Source: Siminovitchia sediminis (GTDB lineage Bacteria > Bacillota > Bacilli > Bacillales > Bacillaceae_C). Taken from it: a stretch of DNA of 64,000 nucleotides. The notes under the pieces were generated by a model. The model saw only the letters and a program-made list of their open reading frames with translations. It was not told the origin of the DNA and made no database searches. The stretch spans positions 1-64,000 of the forward strand of contig NZ_JBHUEO010000004.1 of assembly GCF_042680885.1 (NCBI RefSeq). The letters are read 5' to 3'. The translations under genes were made by a program, and so were the position numbers. This document shows, in pieces, positions 1-8,932 of this stretch (the stretch's first letter is position 1; each line of letters starts with the position of its first letter).

Positions 1-81
1 CTAAAATGTTGGTGTGGTAACTTACATTTTACTAGAAAGGGCGATTTTTTTGTATGCCTTTTTTAGAACTAAACAAAATAG

Positions 82-127
82 GGCTGTCACAGAAAATCAG
101 TTTTTACTGACTTTCTGGACAGCCCCG
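82..127 (-). terminator. Rho-independent terminator of the gcv operon
   Basis: A long hairpin with arms GGGCTGTC and GACAGCCC plus a nested GAAAATCAG/CTGACTTTC stem lies directly after the gcvPB stop codon. On the minus strand the stem is followed by a T-rich stretch. It closes the three-gene glycine cleavage operon. Bases 1-81 show nothing I can assign. Confidence 0.8.
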
Positions 128-133
128 TTTGCT

Positions 134-1594
134 TTATTCTTTCACAAAGCGTAAAACAGGTTTCCTGGCTGCCTGGGTCTCATCCAGACGTTTAATAACT
201 GTATTATACGGTGCTTCCTGAACAATTTCAGGAGTGTCTTCCGCTTCTTTGGCAATTTGAATCATGGCATCAATAAAACCATCCAAAGTTTCTTTTGATT
301 CGGTTTCGGTTGGTTCAAACATCATACACTCTTCAACATTCAGCGGAAAATAGATGGTCGGCGGGTGATAGCCAAAATCCAGGAGCCGCTTGGCAATATC
401 CAAAGTTCGGACACCGAGCTTTTTCTGGCGGCTTCCGCTCAATACGAATTCATGCTTGCAATGGGTGTCATACGGCAAATCATAATACGGCGCTAATTTT
501 CTCATCATATAATTCGCATTCAACACCGCGTATTCCGTTACCGCTTTTAGACCATCGGCTCCCATTGACCGGATATACGTATATGCCCTCACATTAATGC
601 CGAAATTTCCATAATATGGTTTTACTCTTCCAATTGAGTTAGGTCTGTCATAGTCAATGATATACTGGTCGTCTTTTTTTGTAATTACCGGCTTTGGCAA
701 GAACGGGATCAGTTCCTTTTTCACCCCGACAGGCCCCGAACCGGGACCTCCTCCTCCGTGTGGCCCGGTAAATGTCTTATGGAGATTCAGATGGACCACA
801 TCAAATCCCATATCGCCGGGACGTGCCTTTGACATAACCGCATTCAGATTTGCTCCGTCGTAATACAACTTGCCGCCGGCACTATGAACAATTTCTGCCA
901 TTTCGAGAATTTGTTCTTCAAACAATCCGAGTGTATTCGGGTTTGTCAGCATTAAAGCGGCTGTATCAGGACCGACAAGCGACTTCAAATGTTCCAGGTC
1001 TACAAGCCCATCCTCGCCCGAACGGACTGTAACTGTTTCAAAACCTGCTACCGAAGCAGAAGCGGGGTTGGTTCCATGTGCAGAGTCAGGAACGATCACC
1101 TTTGTTCTTTCCGTATCACCGTTTCCTTCATGAAAGGCACGGATCATCATCAGTCCCGTCCACTCCCCATGAGCTCCTGCTGCTGTCTGCAAAGTAACCT
1201 CGTCCATGCCTGTTATTTCTTTTAAATGCTCCTGCAGATCATACATCAGTTCCAATGCACCCTGGACAGAAGAAACGGGCTGCAGCGGATGAATATGGGC
1301 AAATCCGGGATAACGAGCTACATTTTCATTGACTTTCGGGTTATATTTCATGGTACAGGAACCAAGTGGATAAAATCCTGAGTCAATTCCATGATTATGA
1401 GTGGACAACTCCGTATAATGCCTCATAATATCCAACTCCGAAACTTCAGGCAGATCTGCCTCTTCTTCCCTTACATAACCTAAGGGTAGGCATTCAGCCA
1501 AATCAACTTCAGGCACGTCAAGCTCCGGAAGACTGTAACCAATCCGGCCCGGCGTGGATTTTTCAAATATTAATGGCATAACCACTTCACTCAT
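134..1594 (-). CDS. gcvPB: Glycine dehydrogenase (decarboxylating), subunit 2 (P-protein beta)
   Basis: This is the PLP-binding half of the split glycine cleavage P-protein, which decarboxylates glycine and passes the aminomethyl group to lipoylated H-protein (GcvH, not in this window). The PLP lysine is in the motif NLHKTFTGPHGGGG, at about residue 273. The length of 486 residues is normal for the split Firmicutes enzyme. Its ATG overlaps the gcvPA stop as ATGA, so the two subunits are probably translationally coupled. It is the last gene of gcvT-gcvPA-gcvPB, and the operon terminator follows within 10 bases. Identification is firm. Confidence 0.97.
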   Translation of the reverse strand: MSEVVMPLIFEKSTPGRIGYSLPELDVPEVDLAECLPLGYVREEEADLPEVSELDIMRHYTELSTHNHGIDSGFYPLGSCTMKYNPKVNENVARYPGFAHIHPLQPVSSVQGALELMYDLQEHLKEITGMDEVTLQTAAGAHGEWTGLMMIRAFHEGNGDTERTKVIVPDSAHGTNPASASVAGFETVTVRSGEDGLVDLEHLKSLVGPDTAALMLTNPNTLGLFEEQILEMAEIVHSAGGKLYYDGANLNAVMSKARPGDMGFDVVHLNLHKTFTGPHGGGGPGSGPVGVKKELIPFLPKPVITKKDDQYIIDYDRPNSIGRVKPYYGNFGINVRAYTYIRSMGADGLKAVTEYAVLNANYMMRKLAPYYDLPYDTHCKHEFVLSGSRQKKLGVRTLDIAKRLLDFGYHPPTIYFPLNVEECMMFEPTETESKETLDGFIDAMIQIAKEAEDTPEIVQEAPYNTVIKRLDETQAARKPVLRFVKE

Positions 1595-2934
1595 TGATGA
1601 TCCCCCAATTCTGTAATCAATTGATCGATCTCCTCTTTTGTACGCAGCTCAGTAACGGCAACGAGCATATGATTTTCAAGTTCTGGATAATCCCGTCCCA
1701 AATCATATCCTCCAATAATGCCTTTTTTAATCAGACTCTCATTCACCTCATGAATGGGTTTATTCAGCTTTACAACAAATTCATTGAAATAGTATCCATC
1801 AAATGGAAGTTTGAATCCATTTTTCCTTAAGGCTTCTTTGGCGTAATGTGACTTTTGAATGTTTTGGCCCGCCATTTCTTTGACCCCTTTTTTCCCTAAA
1901 GCGGTCATTGCCACAGATGCTGCCAATGCATTTAATGCCTGATTTGAGCAAATATTAGATGTCGCTTTATCTCTGCGAATATGCTGCTCACGAGCCTGCA
2001 ATGTCAAGACAAAGCCTCTTTTGCCATCCTCATCAACAGTTTGGCCAACCAGTCTTCCTGGCACTTTCCGCATTAACTTTTTCGTAACTGCAAAATATCC
2101 GCAATGCGGTCCACCAAACGATGCCGGAATTCCAAACGGCTGTGCCTCACCAACAACAATATCGGCACCCAGGCTGCCAGGGGAAGCCAATACGCCAAGA
2201 GCAAGCGGGTTGCTGGATACGACAAACTGACTTTTCATCTTATGAACAAGAGGCTCAATATCTTTCAATGGTTCAATTAAACCAAAAAAGTTCGGATATT
2301 GAACAATCACAGCCGCCACATCTTGATCGAGCTCGTCCTGTAAGGCATCTATATCAGTTATTCCGTTTTTAAAAGGAATTTCAATTACTTCAATATTTTG
2401 CCCTTTGGCATATGTCTTAAGGACAGCGCGGGATTCGGGATGTACGGTTTGAGAAACAAGTACTTTTTGCCTTTTTGTATGGCCTGCACTCAACATGGCA
2501 GCTTCAGCGAGAGAGGTTCCCCCATCATACATAGAGGAGTTTGCCACATCCATTCCTGTCAGCTCACAAATCATTGTCTGAAACTCAAAGATTGCCTGCA
2601 GTTCACCCTGTGAAATTTCTGGCTGATATGGGGTATAAGCTGTGTAAAATTCCGAACGTGAAATCACATGGTCAACAATAACCGGGATATAGTGATCATA
2701 AACTCCGGCTCCGAGAAAGCTTGTATATTGTTTCAAATCGGCGTTTTTTGCAGCCATTTGAGCAAGTTCCTTCATTAATGCTGATTCGGTCTTTGCGGGT
2801 TTAATTTGATACTCACCTTTAAATCGGACTTTTTCTGGAATATCAGAGAACAGTTCATCGATCGAATCTACTCCGATGGTCTTCAGCATTTCTTGCTGAT
2901 CCTGTTCGGTCATAGGCAAATAACGATGTTTCAT
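1591..2934 (-). CDS. gcvPA: Glycine dehydrogenase (decarboxylating), subunit 1 (P-protein alpha)
   Basis: This is the partner subunit of GcvPB; the two together form the P-protein of the glycine cleavage system. The motifs typical of the alpha half are present, including the start MKHRYLPMT and a segment FLGAGVYDHYIP about 70 residues in. A longer frame begins at 2952, but that extension contains GGAGGAG, which is a ribosome binding site for the two adjacent ATG codons at 2937 and 2934. I chose 2934 because the family begins MKHRYLP; 2937 is equally good by spacing. It lies 19 bases after gcvT and overlaps gcvPB by 4 bases. It is controlled by the upstream glycine riboswitch. Confidence 0.96.
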   Translation of the reverse strand: MKHRYLPMTEQDQQEMLKTIGVDSIDELFSDIPEKVRFKGEYQIKPAKTESALMKELAQMAAKNADLKQYTSFLGAGVYDHYIPVIVDHVISRSEFYTAYTPYQPEISQGELQAIFEFQTMICELTGMDVANSSMYDGGTSLAEAAMLSAGHTKRQKVLVSQTVHPESRAVLKTYAKGQNIEVIEIPFKNGITDIDALQDELDQDVAAVIVQYPNFFGLIEPLKDIEPLVHKMKSQFVVSSNPLALGVLASPGSLGADIVVGEAQPFGIPASFGGPHCGYFAVTKKLMRKVPGRLVGQTVDEDGKRGFVLTLQAREQHIRRDKATSNICSNQALNALAASVAMTALGKKGVKEMAGQNIQKSHYAKEALRKNGFKLPFDGYYFNEFVVKLNKPIHEVNESLIKKGIIGGYDLGRDYPELENHMLVAVTELRTKEEIDQLITELGDHQ

Positions 2935-2953
2935 CATGTTTTTCTCCTCCATC

Positions 2954-4060
2954 CTACTTTTTTGGACGCTTATAAAACGGTGTCTGAATAATTTTCGCTT
3001 TCAGGCGCTTTTTGCGTACTTCTACTTCCACTTCGCTGCCTTCATGATTGTAATCGGATTTGATCAAGGCCCATCCGATATTTTTCTTTAATGTCGGGGA
3101 TTGTGTTCCTGAAGTGATATAGCCAATTTCTTCATTACCTGAGAAAACCCGGTATCCGGTTCTCGGGATACCCCTGTCTATCATCTCAATTCCGGCAAGC
3201 TTGCGTTCCACGCCTTGCTCCTTTTGTTTCCTCAACGTTTCCTTGCCAATAAAATCTGCTTCTTTGTTCAGCTTGACTGCAAATCCCAACCCTGCTTCCA
3301 GCGGTGAAATTTCTGAAGAAAGCTCTTGTCCATATAAAGGAAGGCCCGCTTCAAACCGGAGGGTGTCCCTTGCCCCAAGTCCACAGGGAACCATGCCCTC
3401 TTCTTTACCTGCTTCCAGCAGTCTTTTCCATATTTTTACTGAATCAATCGCCTGGCAATATATTTCAAAGCCGTCTTCTCCTGTGTAGCCCGTTCGGGAA
3501 ATAAGTGCTTTTGCTCCGTCAAGGTCAACATTCCGTTTAAATTTAAAGAACCTTATTTCACTTAAATCGGTATTCTCAGTAACTTTTTGGAGAATGTCTT
3601 GAGCTTTTGGACCCTGTATGGCAATTAATCCATACTGATCAGAAACGTTTTCGATGTTGACGTCTCCCGATGCATGTTCCTGCAGCCAGTCATAATCTTT
3701 TTCCGTGTTTGCAGCATTCACTACAAGAAAGTATTCTTCTTCACTGAACCTGTAGACGAGGAGATCATCAACCGTACCGCCATTCTCATAGCACATGGCT
3801 GTATACATCGCATCGCCGTCTTTTAATCTGGAAAAGTCGTTGGTCATCATTTTTTGCAAAAAAGACAGGCTATCCCTTCCTTTGATGACCATTTCACCCA
3901 TATGGGAAACATCAAAAATACCCGCTTTGGTTCTTACTGCTTCATGCTCATCTTTAATGCCGGAAAATTGCACCGGCATGTCCCATCCTCCAAAGTCAAT
4001 CGTCTTGGCACCGGACTCCTTGTACAATGGATGCAACGGAGTTTTCTTTAAATCGGCCAT
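2954..4060 (-). CDS. gcvT: Aminomethyltransferase (glycine cleavage T-protein)
   Basis: T-protein releases ammonia from the aminomethyl group on H-protein and forms 5,10-methylene-tetrahydrofolate. The 368-residue protein has the family signature GGWDMPVQFSGIKDEHEAVR near the N terminus, then GIFDVSHMGE, and the central GLGARDTLRFEAGLPLYG segment. A longer frame starts at 4084, but it contains AGGGAGGA, so the ATG at 4060 (MADLKKTPLHPLY) is the likely start. It is the first gene of the operon and sits about 50 bases after the riboswitch terminator. Confidence 0.96.
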   Translation of the reverse strand: MADLKKTPLHPLYKESGAKTIDFGGWDMPVQFSGIKDEHEAVRTKAGIFDVSHMGEMVIKGRDSLSFLQKMMTNDFSRLKDGDAMYTAMCYENGGTVDDLLVYRFSEEEYFLVVNAANTEKDYDWLQEHASGDVNIENVSDQYGLIAIQGPKAQDILQKVTENTDLSEIRFFKFKRNVDLDGAKALISRTGYTGEDGFEIYCQAIDSVKIWKRLLEAGKEEGMVPCGLGARDTLRFEAGLPLYGQELSSEISPLEAGLGFAVKLNKEADFIGKETLRKQKEQGVERKLAGIEMIDRGIPRTGYRVFSGNEEIGYITSGTQSPTLKKNIGWALIKSDYNHEGSEVEVEVRKKRLKAKIIQTPFYKRPKK

Positions 4061-4110
4061 TGGTTTATCATCCTCCCTGATCATTTAGGTACAGCAAAAA
4101 GCAAATAAAA

Positions 4111-4305
4111 AAAGACAGAAAGGCCCCTTTACAAGGTCTCTCTGTCTTTGGCACCTGAAAGTTTGACCGGATTACCGGCTTTCCTCGTTGGTGGCTCCAC
4201 ATGTTGGAACACTCTCCAGAGCTGCGTCCGACAAGAGTCTTTTTGCCTGAGAGATTCGCAATAAATTGCTTGCTCCTTCGGCGCTGTATAAACAGTCTCT
4301 CCTCC
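4111..4305 (-). promoter_or_regulatory. Tandem glycine riboswitch (gcvT element) with terminator
   Basis: Read on the minus strand, two glycine aptamers follow each other. The first has a GGAGAGAC entry stem, GCGCCGAAGGAGCAAGC, then CTCTCAGGCAAAAAGAC and GGACGCAGCTCTGGAGAG. The second has CCACCAACGAGGAAAGCC and ACTTTCAGGTGCCAAAGAC. The element ends in a terminator stem, AAAGACAGA pairing with TCTGTCTTT, followed by a T run at 4111-4149. Known members of this class turn the gcv operon on when glycine is abundant. The 140 bases between it and yqhH must hold two divergent promoters, but I see no clear -35/-10 pair for either. Confidence 0.95.
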
Positions 4306-4444
4306 AGTCTTCATTCGCCTATATTCTGTTAAAAGTTGGACATACTAATCTTATGTACGAAGAGTTCTTTCAATAGTATCGTATCATTCTTTTACATACT
4401 TTTCAAACACTTTCTTTGATCTTCAGTATATAAGGAGGCCTGTC

Positions 4445-6139
4445 ATGTCCATACATATAAACTTTGATCAGGATTGGCTGCCCGGTTTTTTGGAACGCCA
4501 CCAAAAAGATGGGCCGTGGTCGGACCAGCAGCTCTTCCATTTATCCCTATCAGCTCAAAAACACCTTCTTGTCCCAGATTTTGAGGGGCTGGTTGCTCCA
4601 AAACATTTGCCTGAACTGACTCTTTTGCCGCATCAATTGGAAACAGCAGCCCGGGTTATTGAAGAAATGAATGGAAAAGCCATTTTGGCAGATGAAGTCG
4701 GGTTGGGTAAAACGATCGAAGCAGGATTGATACTAAAAGAATATATGATTAGAGGCCTAGTTAAAAGAGCACTCATTCTCGTACCTGCATCCCTTGTCTC
4801 GCAGTGGACCTCTGAACTGAACTCCAAGTTTCATATACATGCCGTCCCTGCTGCCAAAAGTTATGTTTGGGAAAGGTATGACTGTATTGTGTCTTCTATT
4901 GATACTGCCAAAAGAAGCCCGCACAGAGAACTGATTGCAGACCAGTCCTTTGATCTGGTCATTATTGACGAGGCTCATAAGCTGAAAAACCATAAAACAA
5001 AAAACTATGAATTTGCTCAATCACTCAAAAAAAAGTTCTGCCTGCTGCTGACAGCAACACCTATCCAAAATAGAATTGAAGAAATTTTTTACCTTGTTTC
5101 TCTGTTAAAGCCCGGCCATCTTGGCAGCCATACAACCTTTGCAGAAAAATATAAGAAGAAAAAGCTGTCAGCGGCAGAAAATGAACATTTGAAAAACCTT
5201 GTCAATAAAGTGATGATCCGGAACAGGAGAGTTGATACAGGGATCGAATGGACGAAAAGACATGTCAAGACCATTCCCATAGACTTTAATGAAAAAGAAA
5301 GAGATTTGTATCAGGCAATCGACTTGCTGCGCCACTCGGAAGTACCGCTGCCGGCTTTTTCCATCATGACCCTTCAAAGGGAAGCTTGCAGCAGCAGGGA
5401 AGCGGTTTACTTTACTTTAAAAAACATGCTCCAAAAGCATAATGATCCATCTGAATCGTACAAGAATCAATTACAGAAGATTTTTCAGAAAGTAGATGCA
5501 GTTACACAAAATTCCAAGGCGGAAAAAGCTTTGGAATTAATTCAACAAATCAACGATAAAGTGATCATTTTCACTGAATACCGAGCAACACAACTTTATT
5601 TGCAATGGTTTTTACAGCAGCACGGTATTAAATCCGTTCCTTTTCGCGGAGGATTTAAAAGAAGCAAGAAAGATTGGATGAAAGAACTGTTTAAAAATCA
5701 AGTGCAGGTCCTCATCGCAACCGAAGCAGGCGGTGAAGGAATCAATCTCCAATTTTGCAGCCATGTGATTAATTATGACCTTCCCTGGAATCCCATGAGG
5801 CTGGAACAAAGAATTGGACGTGTCCACCGTCTGGGACAAGAAGAGGACGTCCATATATACAATTTTGCTGTCAAACATACCATCGAAGAGCATATTGTTA
5901 ACTTACTGACGGATAAAATCAAACTGTTTGAGCGAGTAGTAGGTGAATTAGACGATATTTTGGCAAAATTGGACGGCGGTACCATCGAAGAACACATGAT
6001 GGATATTTTCAAGACATCACGTTCCGAAGGAGAAGTAAAAGTAAAGATGACCAATCTGGCTGCCATGATTGAATTTGCAGACACATTAAGAAAGGATGAC
6101 GCAAACCATGCTTCAGAAGGAAATTCATCAATATCTTGA
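4445..6139 (+). CDS. yqhH: SNF2-family DEAD/DEAH-box helicase-like ATPase YqhH
   Basis: This 564-residue protein has a complete SNF2/RapA-type helicase core. Walker A is ADEVGLGKT (about residues 82-90), the DEAH box is at about 175-178, motif III is LLTATPIQN near 201, and motif VI is QRIGRVHRLGQ at about 455-465. It is therefore probably an ATP-driven translocase acting on DNA or on a protein-nucleic acid complex; the substrate is unknown. The ATG has AAGGAGG upstream. It is divergent from gcvT and overlaps yqhG by 32 bases, so the two form an operon, as in B. subtilis. Confidence 0.92.
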   Translation: MSIHINFDQDWLPGFLERHQKDGPWSDQQLFHLSLSAQKHLLVPDFEGLVAPKHLPELTLLPHQLETAARVIEEMNGKAILADEVGLGKTIEAGLILKEYMIRGLVKRALILVPASLVSQWTSELNSKFHIHAVPAAKSYVWERYDCIVSSIDTAKRSPHRELIADQSFDLVIIDEAHKLKNHKTKNYEFAQSLKKKFCLLLTATPIQNRIEEIFYLVSLLKPGHLGSHTTFAEKYKKKKLSAAENEHLKNLVNKVMIRNRRVDTGIEWTKRHVKTIPIDFNEKERDLYQAIDLLRHSEVPLPAFSIMTLQREACSSREAVYFTLKNMLQKHNDPSESYKNQLQKIFQKVDAVTQNSKAEKALELIQQINDKVIIFTEYRATQLYLQWFLQQHGIKSVPFRGGFKRSKKDWMKELFKNQVQVLIATEAGGEGINLQFCSHVINYDLPWNPMRLEQRIGRVHRLGQEEDVHIYNFAVKHTIEEHIVNLLTDKIKLFERVVGELDDILAKLDGGTIEEHMMDIFKTSRSEGEVKVKMTNLAAMIEFADTLRKDDANHASEGNSSIS

Positions 6140-6902
6140 ACAATTTTTTCAAGCAGCCGGGTGTACGATCGCAGAAAACGGACCAGGCTATTTAACAATC
6201 CAACTAACAGTGGACATGGATAAAGAATTAATGAACCGCCCGTTTTACTGGACGTATTTGGAAAAAACGGGCGGGATACCCAATCCGATGAAAATTACCT
6301 TGATCACCGATCAAGAAATAGTCCCTCAAGATATTAAGGGGGAAGTCATCCATTTTGGTGCGCCAAGACTCCACCAGATTTTTGAGACCGCAAGAAAGCT
6401 TTCATCTTATATACGCCTATTTGAAAATCACCAAACGGCAGCTGTACAAAATGTCCCGCTGCACCCATGGCTGAATGTCAATATGAAAGTTTCCTACTGC
6501 TCTGATCGAAAAAAGGATGTTTTCAGATCTTTTGGACTGAATTTAATCAACGGGCAGCTGATCGAACCATTTGATGAGAAGATAAGCAAAATATCTCTAA
6601 CACCGAGAATACCTGATTATAGCTTTACAATCTCCCCTATTATCATGCCTGCAAGCGGACTCAAAAGAATAGAAACTTTTTTAACAAAGGAAATACAAAG
6701 CCGGGCACATCCCTGGGCAGAGTCGGCCAGGAAAAGATGGGAAGAAGATTTACGGCTGCTGGATCATTTTTACGAAAGTGAAGTTGAAAAGCCTGACACT
6801 TATTGGATTGAGAAAAAAGCTTTGGAAGACCAGTATAAGCCATCCGTTCAAGTTGATATTATAAACGGCGGGCTTTACTATTTGAAATCTGTCCCTGCAT
6901 AG
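6108..6902 (+). CDS. yqhG: Conserved protein YqhG, partner of the YqhH helicase
   Basis: A 264-residue protein of the YqhG family, with no catalytic motif I recognise and no membrane segment or signal peptide. It is always found beside yqhH in Bacillaceae that I know of, which suggests a shared function. The start at 6108 (MLQKEIHQYL) has AAGGA about 11 bases upstream; an in-frame ATG at 6096 sits directly against that site and is less likely. The coding region overlaps the 3' end of yqhH, implying coupled translation. It converges with yqzE, leaving an 8-base gap. Confidence 0.85.
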   Translation: MLQKEIHQYLEQFFQAAGCTIAENGPGYLTIQLTVDMDKELMNRPFYWTYLEKTGGIPNPMKITLITDQEIVPQDIKGEVIHFGAPRLHQIFETARKLSSYIRLFENHQTAAVQNVPLHPWLNVNMKVSYCSDRKKDVFRSFGLNLINGQLIEPFDEKISKISLTPRIPDYSFTISPIIMPASGLKRIETFLTKEIQSRAHPWAESARKRWEEDLRLLDHFYESEVEKPDTYWIEKKALEDQYKPSVQVDIINGGLYYLKSVPA

Positions 6903-6910
6903 CAGCCGGT

Positions 6911-7096
6911 TTATTTTCGATTCCTTTTATTTACCAAGATCATCAGTGCGTACGGAATTAAGCCAAACCATCGGTGAAGGAACGGATCCTTGCTTTCTTT
7001 TCGTTCCTTTTTCTTTTCTCTCCGTTCAGATTTTGGCGTTTCCAACCGTTGAATCAATTGTTCAGCTACATACTTTACATAATCATTTGTTGACAT
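6911..7096 (-). CDS. yqzE: YqzE family protein
   Basis: A 61-residue protein with the YqzE pattern: an N-terminal MSTNDYVKYVAEQ segment, a highly charged Lys/Glu/Arg centre and a hydrophobic C terminus containing RWFGLIPYALM, possibly one membrane-associated helix. A longer frame starts at 7147, but family similarity begins at the ATG at 7096, which has AAGGATGTG upstream. It is the last gene after comGG, as in B. subtilis, where it is part of the competence-regulated transcript. Its function is unknown. Confidence 0.85.
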   Translation of the reverse strand: MSTNDYVKYVAEQLIQRLETPKSERREKKKERKESKDPFLHRWFGLIPYALMILVNKRNRK

Positions 7097-7150
7097 ATCT
7101 TCACATCCTTGATAAAAGTATGGCCAAGAGCCGTTGAGTTCAATCATGGA

Positions 7151-7420
7151 TCAAGGTCCAGGCGGATGATTCTTTGAAGAATGTCCGGATTCTTCTTCCT
7201 GGTTTGCCTCTGTTTTTCCAGTCTCTCTGCCGGGGCTTTCATTGATATTTACATTGGGGCCTTCCTTGAGCTTCTGTTGAATTTCTCTTTCATAATATTG
7301 CCGAATTTCGTAAGTAAATTGGTTTTGAGAAACATAAACAATCGCCGCCTGTGCAGCAATAAACATTGCGATCAGCACGAGGATCAGCGTAATGGGAAAA
7401 ACAGACCCCTGTTCATTCAA
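7151..7420 (-). CDS. comGG: Competence pseudopilin-like protein ComGG
   Basis: An 89-residue protein with one N-terminal hydrophobic helix (about residues 8-30) followed by a charged, Glu/Lys-rich tail. It is the last and least conserved comG gene; identification rests on position and architecture. ComGG is a minor pseudopilin needed for DNA uptake and, in B. subtilis, lacks a normal prepilin processing site. The start is TTG at 7420, preceded by GAGGAGGGG; an ATG four bases inside is out of frame. It follows comGF by one base. Confidence 0.8.
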   Translation of the reverse strand: MNEQGSVFPITLILVLIAMFIAAQAAIVYVSQNQFTYEIRQYYEREIQQKLKEGPNVNINESPGRETGKTEANQEEESGHSSKNHPPGP

Positions 7421-7421
7421 T

Positions 7422-7883
7422 CTATGTCCCCTCCTCTATCGGCGGTGAACGAAATCTCGCCTCATCGGTCTTTCCATTCATAAATTCAACCTCAATGACA
7501 AACATGGGAAATTCTTCGCGGACTGAAAATCTTCTTACATTCTGCAGTACAATTTCTTGTCCTTTATCGTCAACTTGTCTTCGGATATTACGTTGAAATC
7601 GCTCATATTTTATGATCGAGTGATTTTTTGTTAAGTACATTCTTTCCGGGCGCAGAAAAATGGTATCCGCTGTTTCAAGCTCTTTGCGAAGTTGAATGAG
7701 AAAAGTATTCCACTCAAAATCTCCCTCTACAGACAATGCCCGGTCTATGGAGAAAAACCAGTAGTATAACAGGGGCAAAAGGGAAAGGATCACCGAAACG
7801 ATAAATATTGAAAATATTGTTTCCAAAAGAGTGAATCCTGACCGGTTACTCCACACAATGTGATTTTTCTTCATATTGAGCAC
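7422..7883 (-). CDS. comGF: Competence minor pseudopilin ComGF
   Basis: This 153-residue prepilin-like protein carries the type IV pilin methylation motif GFTLLET near the N terminus, followed by a hydrophobic helix, matching ComGF. It acts in the competence pseudopilus that brings DNA to the ComEA receptor. The most probable start is GTG at 7883, about 12 bases after AAAAAGGAG; an ATG at 7874 is an alternative. It overlaps comGE by 38 bases. Confidence 0.88.
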   Translation of the reverse strand: MLNMKKNHIVWSNRSGFTLLETIFSIFIVSVILSLLPLLYYWFFSIDRALSVEGDFEWNTFLIQLRKELETADTIFLRPERMYLTKNHSIIKYERFQRNIRRQVDDKGQEIVLQNVRRFSVREEFPMFVIEVEFMNGKTDEARFRSPPIEEGT

Positions 7884-8154
7884 ACACGATCCAATCTCCT
7901 TTTTGAGTTTTTTCCATGATAATTGTAAATTCGGTTTGCAGCCAAGTTAGTTTGTCACTCCCCAGTGCTTCAAGGTCTTGAAGCTTTTCCGTTTGCTCAT
8001 ACATCAGACGGTAAGCATTCATTTCCTTTTTGCTCTCATTTATTTGGTGAAGCATATTGGACATCAGCGGAAAAAAAGTCGCTGCAACCATGAGCACCAG
8101 GCCGAAGGATACGATTCCTTCCAAGAAGGTAAACCCTTTTTCATTCCTTAACAA
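7846..8154 (-). CDS. comGE: Competence minor pseudopilin ComGE
   Basis: A small prepilin-like protein with the processing motif GFTFLEG just after the N terminus and one hydrophobic helix. Order and size identify it as ComGE. A frame from 8172 exists, but it contains the GGGGAAGG that should bind ribosomes; I therefore take the TTG at 8154 (MLRNEKGF), giving 102 residues. It overlaps comGD by 14 bases and comGF by 38, so the gene cluster is very tightly packed. Confidence 0.85.
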   Translation of the reverse strand: MLRNEKGFTFLEGIVSFGLVLMVAATFFPLMSNMLHQINESKKEMNAYRLMYEQTEKLQDLEALGSDKLTWLQTEFTIIMEKTQKGDWIVCAQYEEKSHCVE

Positions 8155-8593
8155 TAAACCTTCCCCTTCCAATATGAAAAGCCAGTTCTAGAGGCTGATC
8201 ATGTACAGTAAACTGGACATTTCCAAAATGATTGACTGTGCCATCCGGAGTAATGGATAATTGAAGCCTGTATAAAGTTCCTCCGGTCAAACGAACAGAA
8301 GGGTGTAACTTTCTTGCGAACAACAAACCGCCGGATTCCCCTTTTGCTGTGTATTGTTGTTCTGAAAGTGAAAAGGCTATGATAACCCTGTCTTCTCTGT
8401 TCATGGCATGGGCATGAGCATGGTATAAATCATTCTCCAGCTGCGAAATGAACATTTTTTTCTGAACCCATCCCATTACGGGGTGTAAAGTGATCACACC
8501 AAATAAAAGGACCATGGATACAATCGAGAGGACAATTAAAGTTTCCAATAATGTAAAGCCTGTCCCCGAACGGACAACTTTTAGAGCGGACAT
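8141..8593 (-). CDS. comGD: Competence minor pseudopilin ComGD
   Basis: A 150-residue protein with the prepilin motif GTGFTLLETL and a following hydrophobic segment, as in ComGD. The ATG at 8593 (MSALKVVR) has AGGAG seven bases upstream and lies 10 bases after the comGC stop; a frame from 8662 would overlap comGC by 59 bases and lacks a site. It is processed by the prepilin peptidase ComC, which is not in this window. Confidence 0.9.
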   Translation of the reverse strand: MSALKVVRSGTGFTLLETLIVLSIVSMVLLFGVITLHPVMGWVQKKMFISQLENDLYHAHAHAMNREDRVIIAFSLSEQQYTAKGESGGLLFARKLHPSVRLTGGTLYRLQLSITPDGTVNHFGNVQFTVHDQPLELAFHIGRGRFIVKE

Positions 8594-8603
8594 TGATATT
8601 CTC

Positions 8604-8918
8604 CTATTCCACTTTTCCGGTTGTTGAATTAATGGATAATTCATAACCGTTCGGACAGACAAGTTCCCTGTCTTTTCCCAGGTAATCTTCTGTCTTCAGG
8701 TCATTCAATGTAGGAATAGCATTGTTATCAATCCTGTATGCCTCTACCTGGCTTTGAACCATCTGCTTTAACCCTTCGCACCCTTTATCGTTAATTTTAC
8801 TGCTATGACTTGTAATATTGGGCAAAGCAATCAGGAGCAATACAGTAATGACCAGCAGCACTACCATCATTTCCATCAGTGTAAAACCTTTTTCATTATG
8901 GATCCATAAGCGTTTCAT
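8604..8918 (-). CDS. comGC: Major competence pseudopilin ComGC
   Basis: The major pseudopilus subunit. It has the canonical prepilin motif EKGFTLMEMMVVL, with the membrane helix following, then KGCEGLKQM and a C-terminal CPNGYEL. The two cysteines in these segments correspond to the intramolecular disulfide known in B. subtilis ComGC. The 104-residue start at 8918 has AAAGGAG eight bases upstream; the longer frame from 8936 contains that site. It is the best conserved of the pilins here. Confidence 0.95.
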   Translation of the reverse strand: MKRLWIHNEKGFTLMEMMVVLLVITVLLLIALPNITSHSSKINDKGCEGLKQMVQSQVEAYRIDNNAIPTLNDLKTEDYLGKDRELVCPNGYELSINSTTGKVE

Positions 8919-8932
8919 TCGGATATCTCCTT

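Noticed and set aside
4129..4314. Minus-strand 61-codon frame over the glycine riboswitch
   Set aside because: It coincides exactly with the conserved aptamers and terminator, so the sequence is explained by RNA structure; no ribosome site.
4310..4444. SigA promoters for gcvT and yqhH in the divergent gap
   Set aside because: Candidate TTGAAA and TAGTAT or TATATA boxes have spacings of 14, 20 or more than 30 bases; none is convincing.
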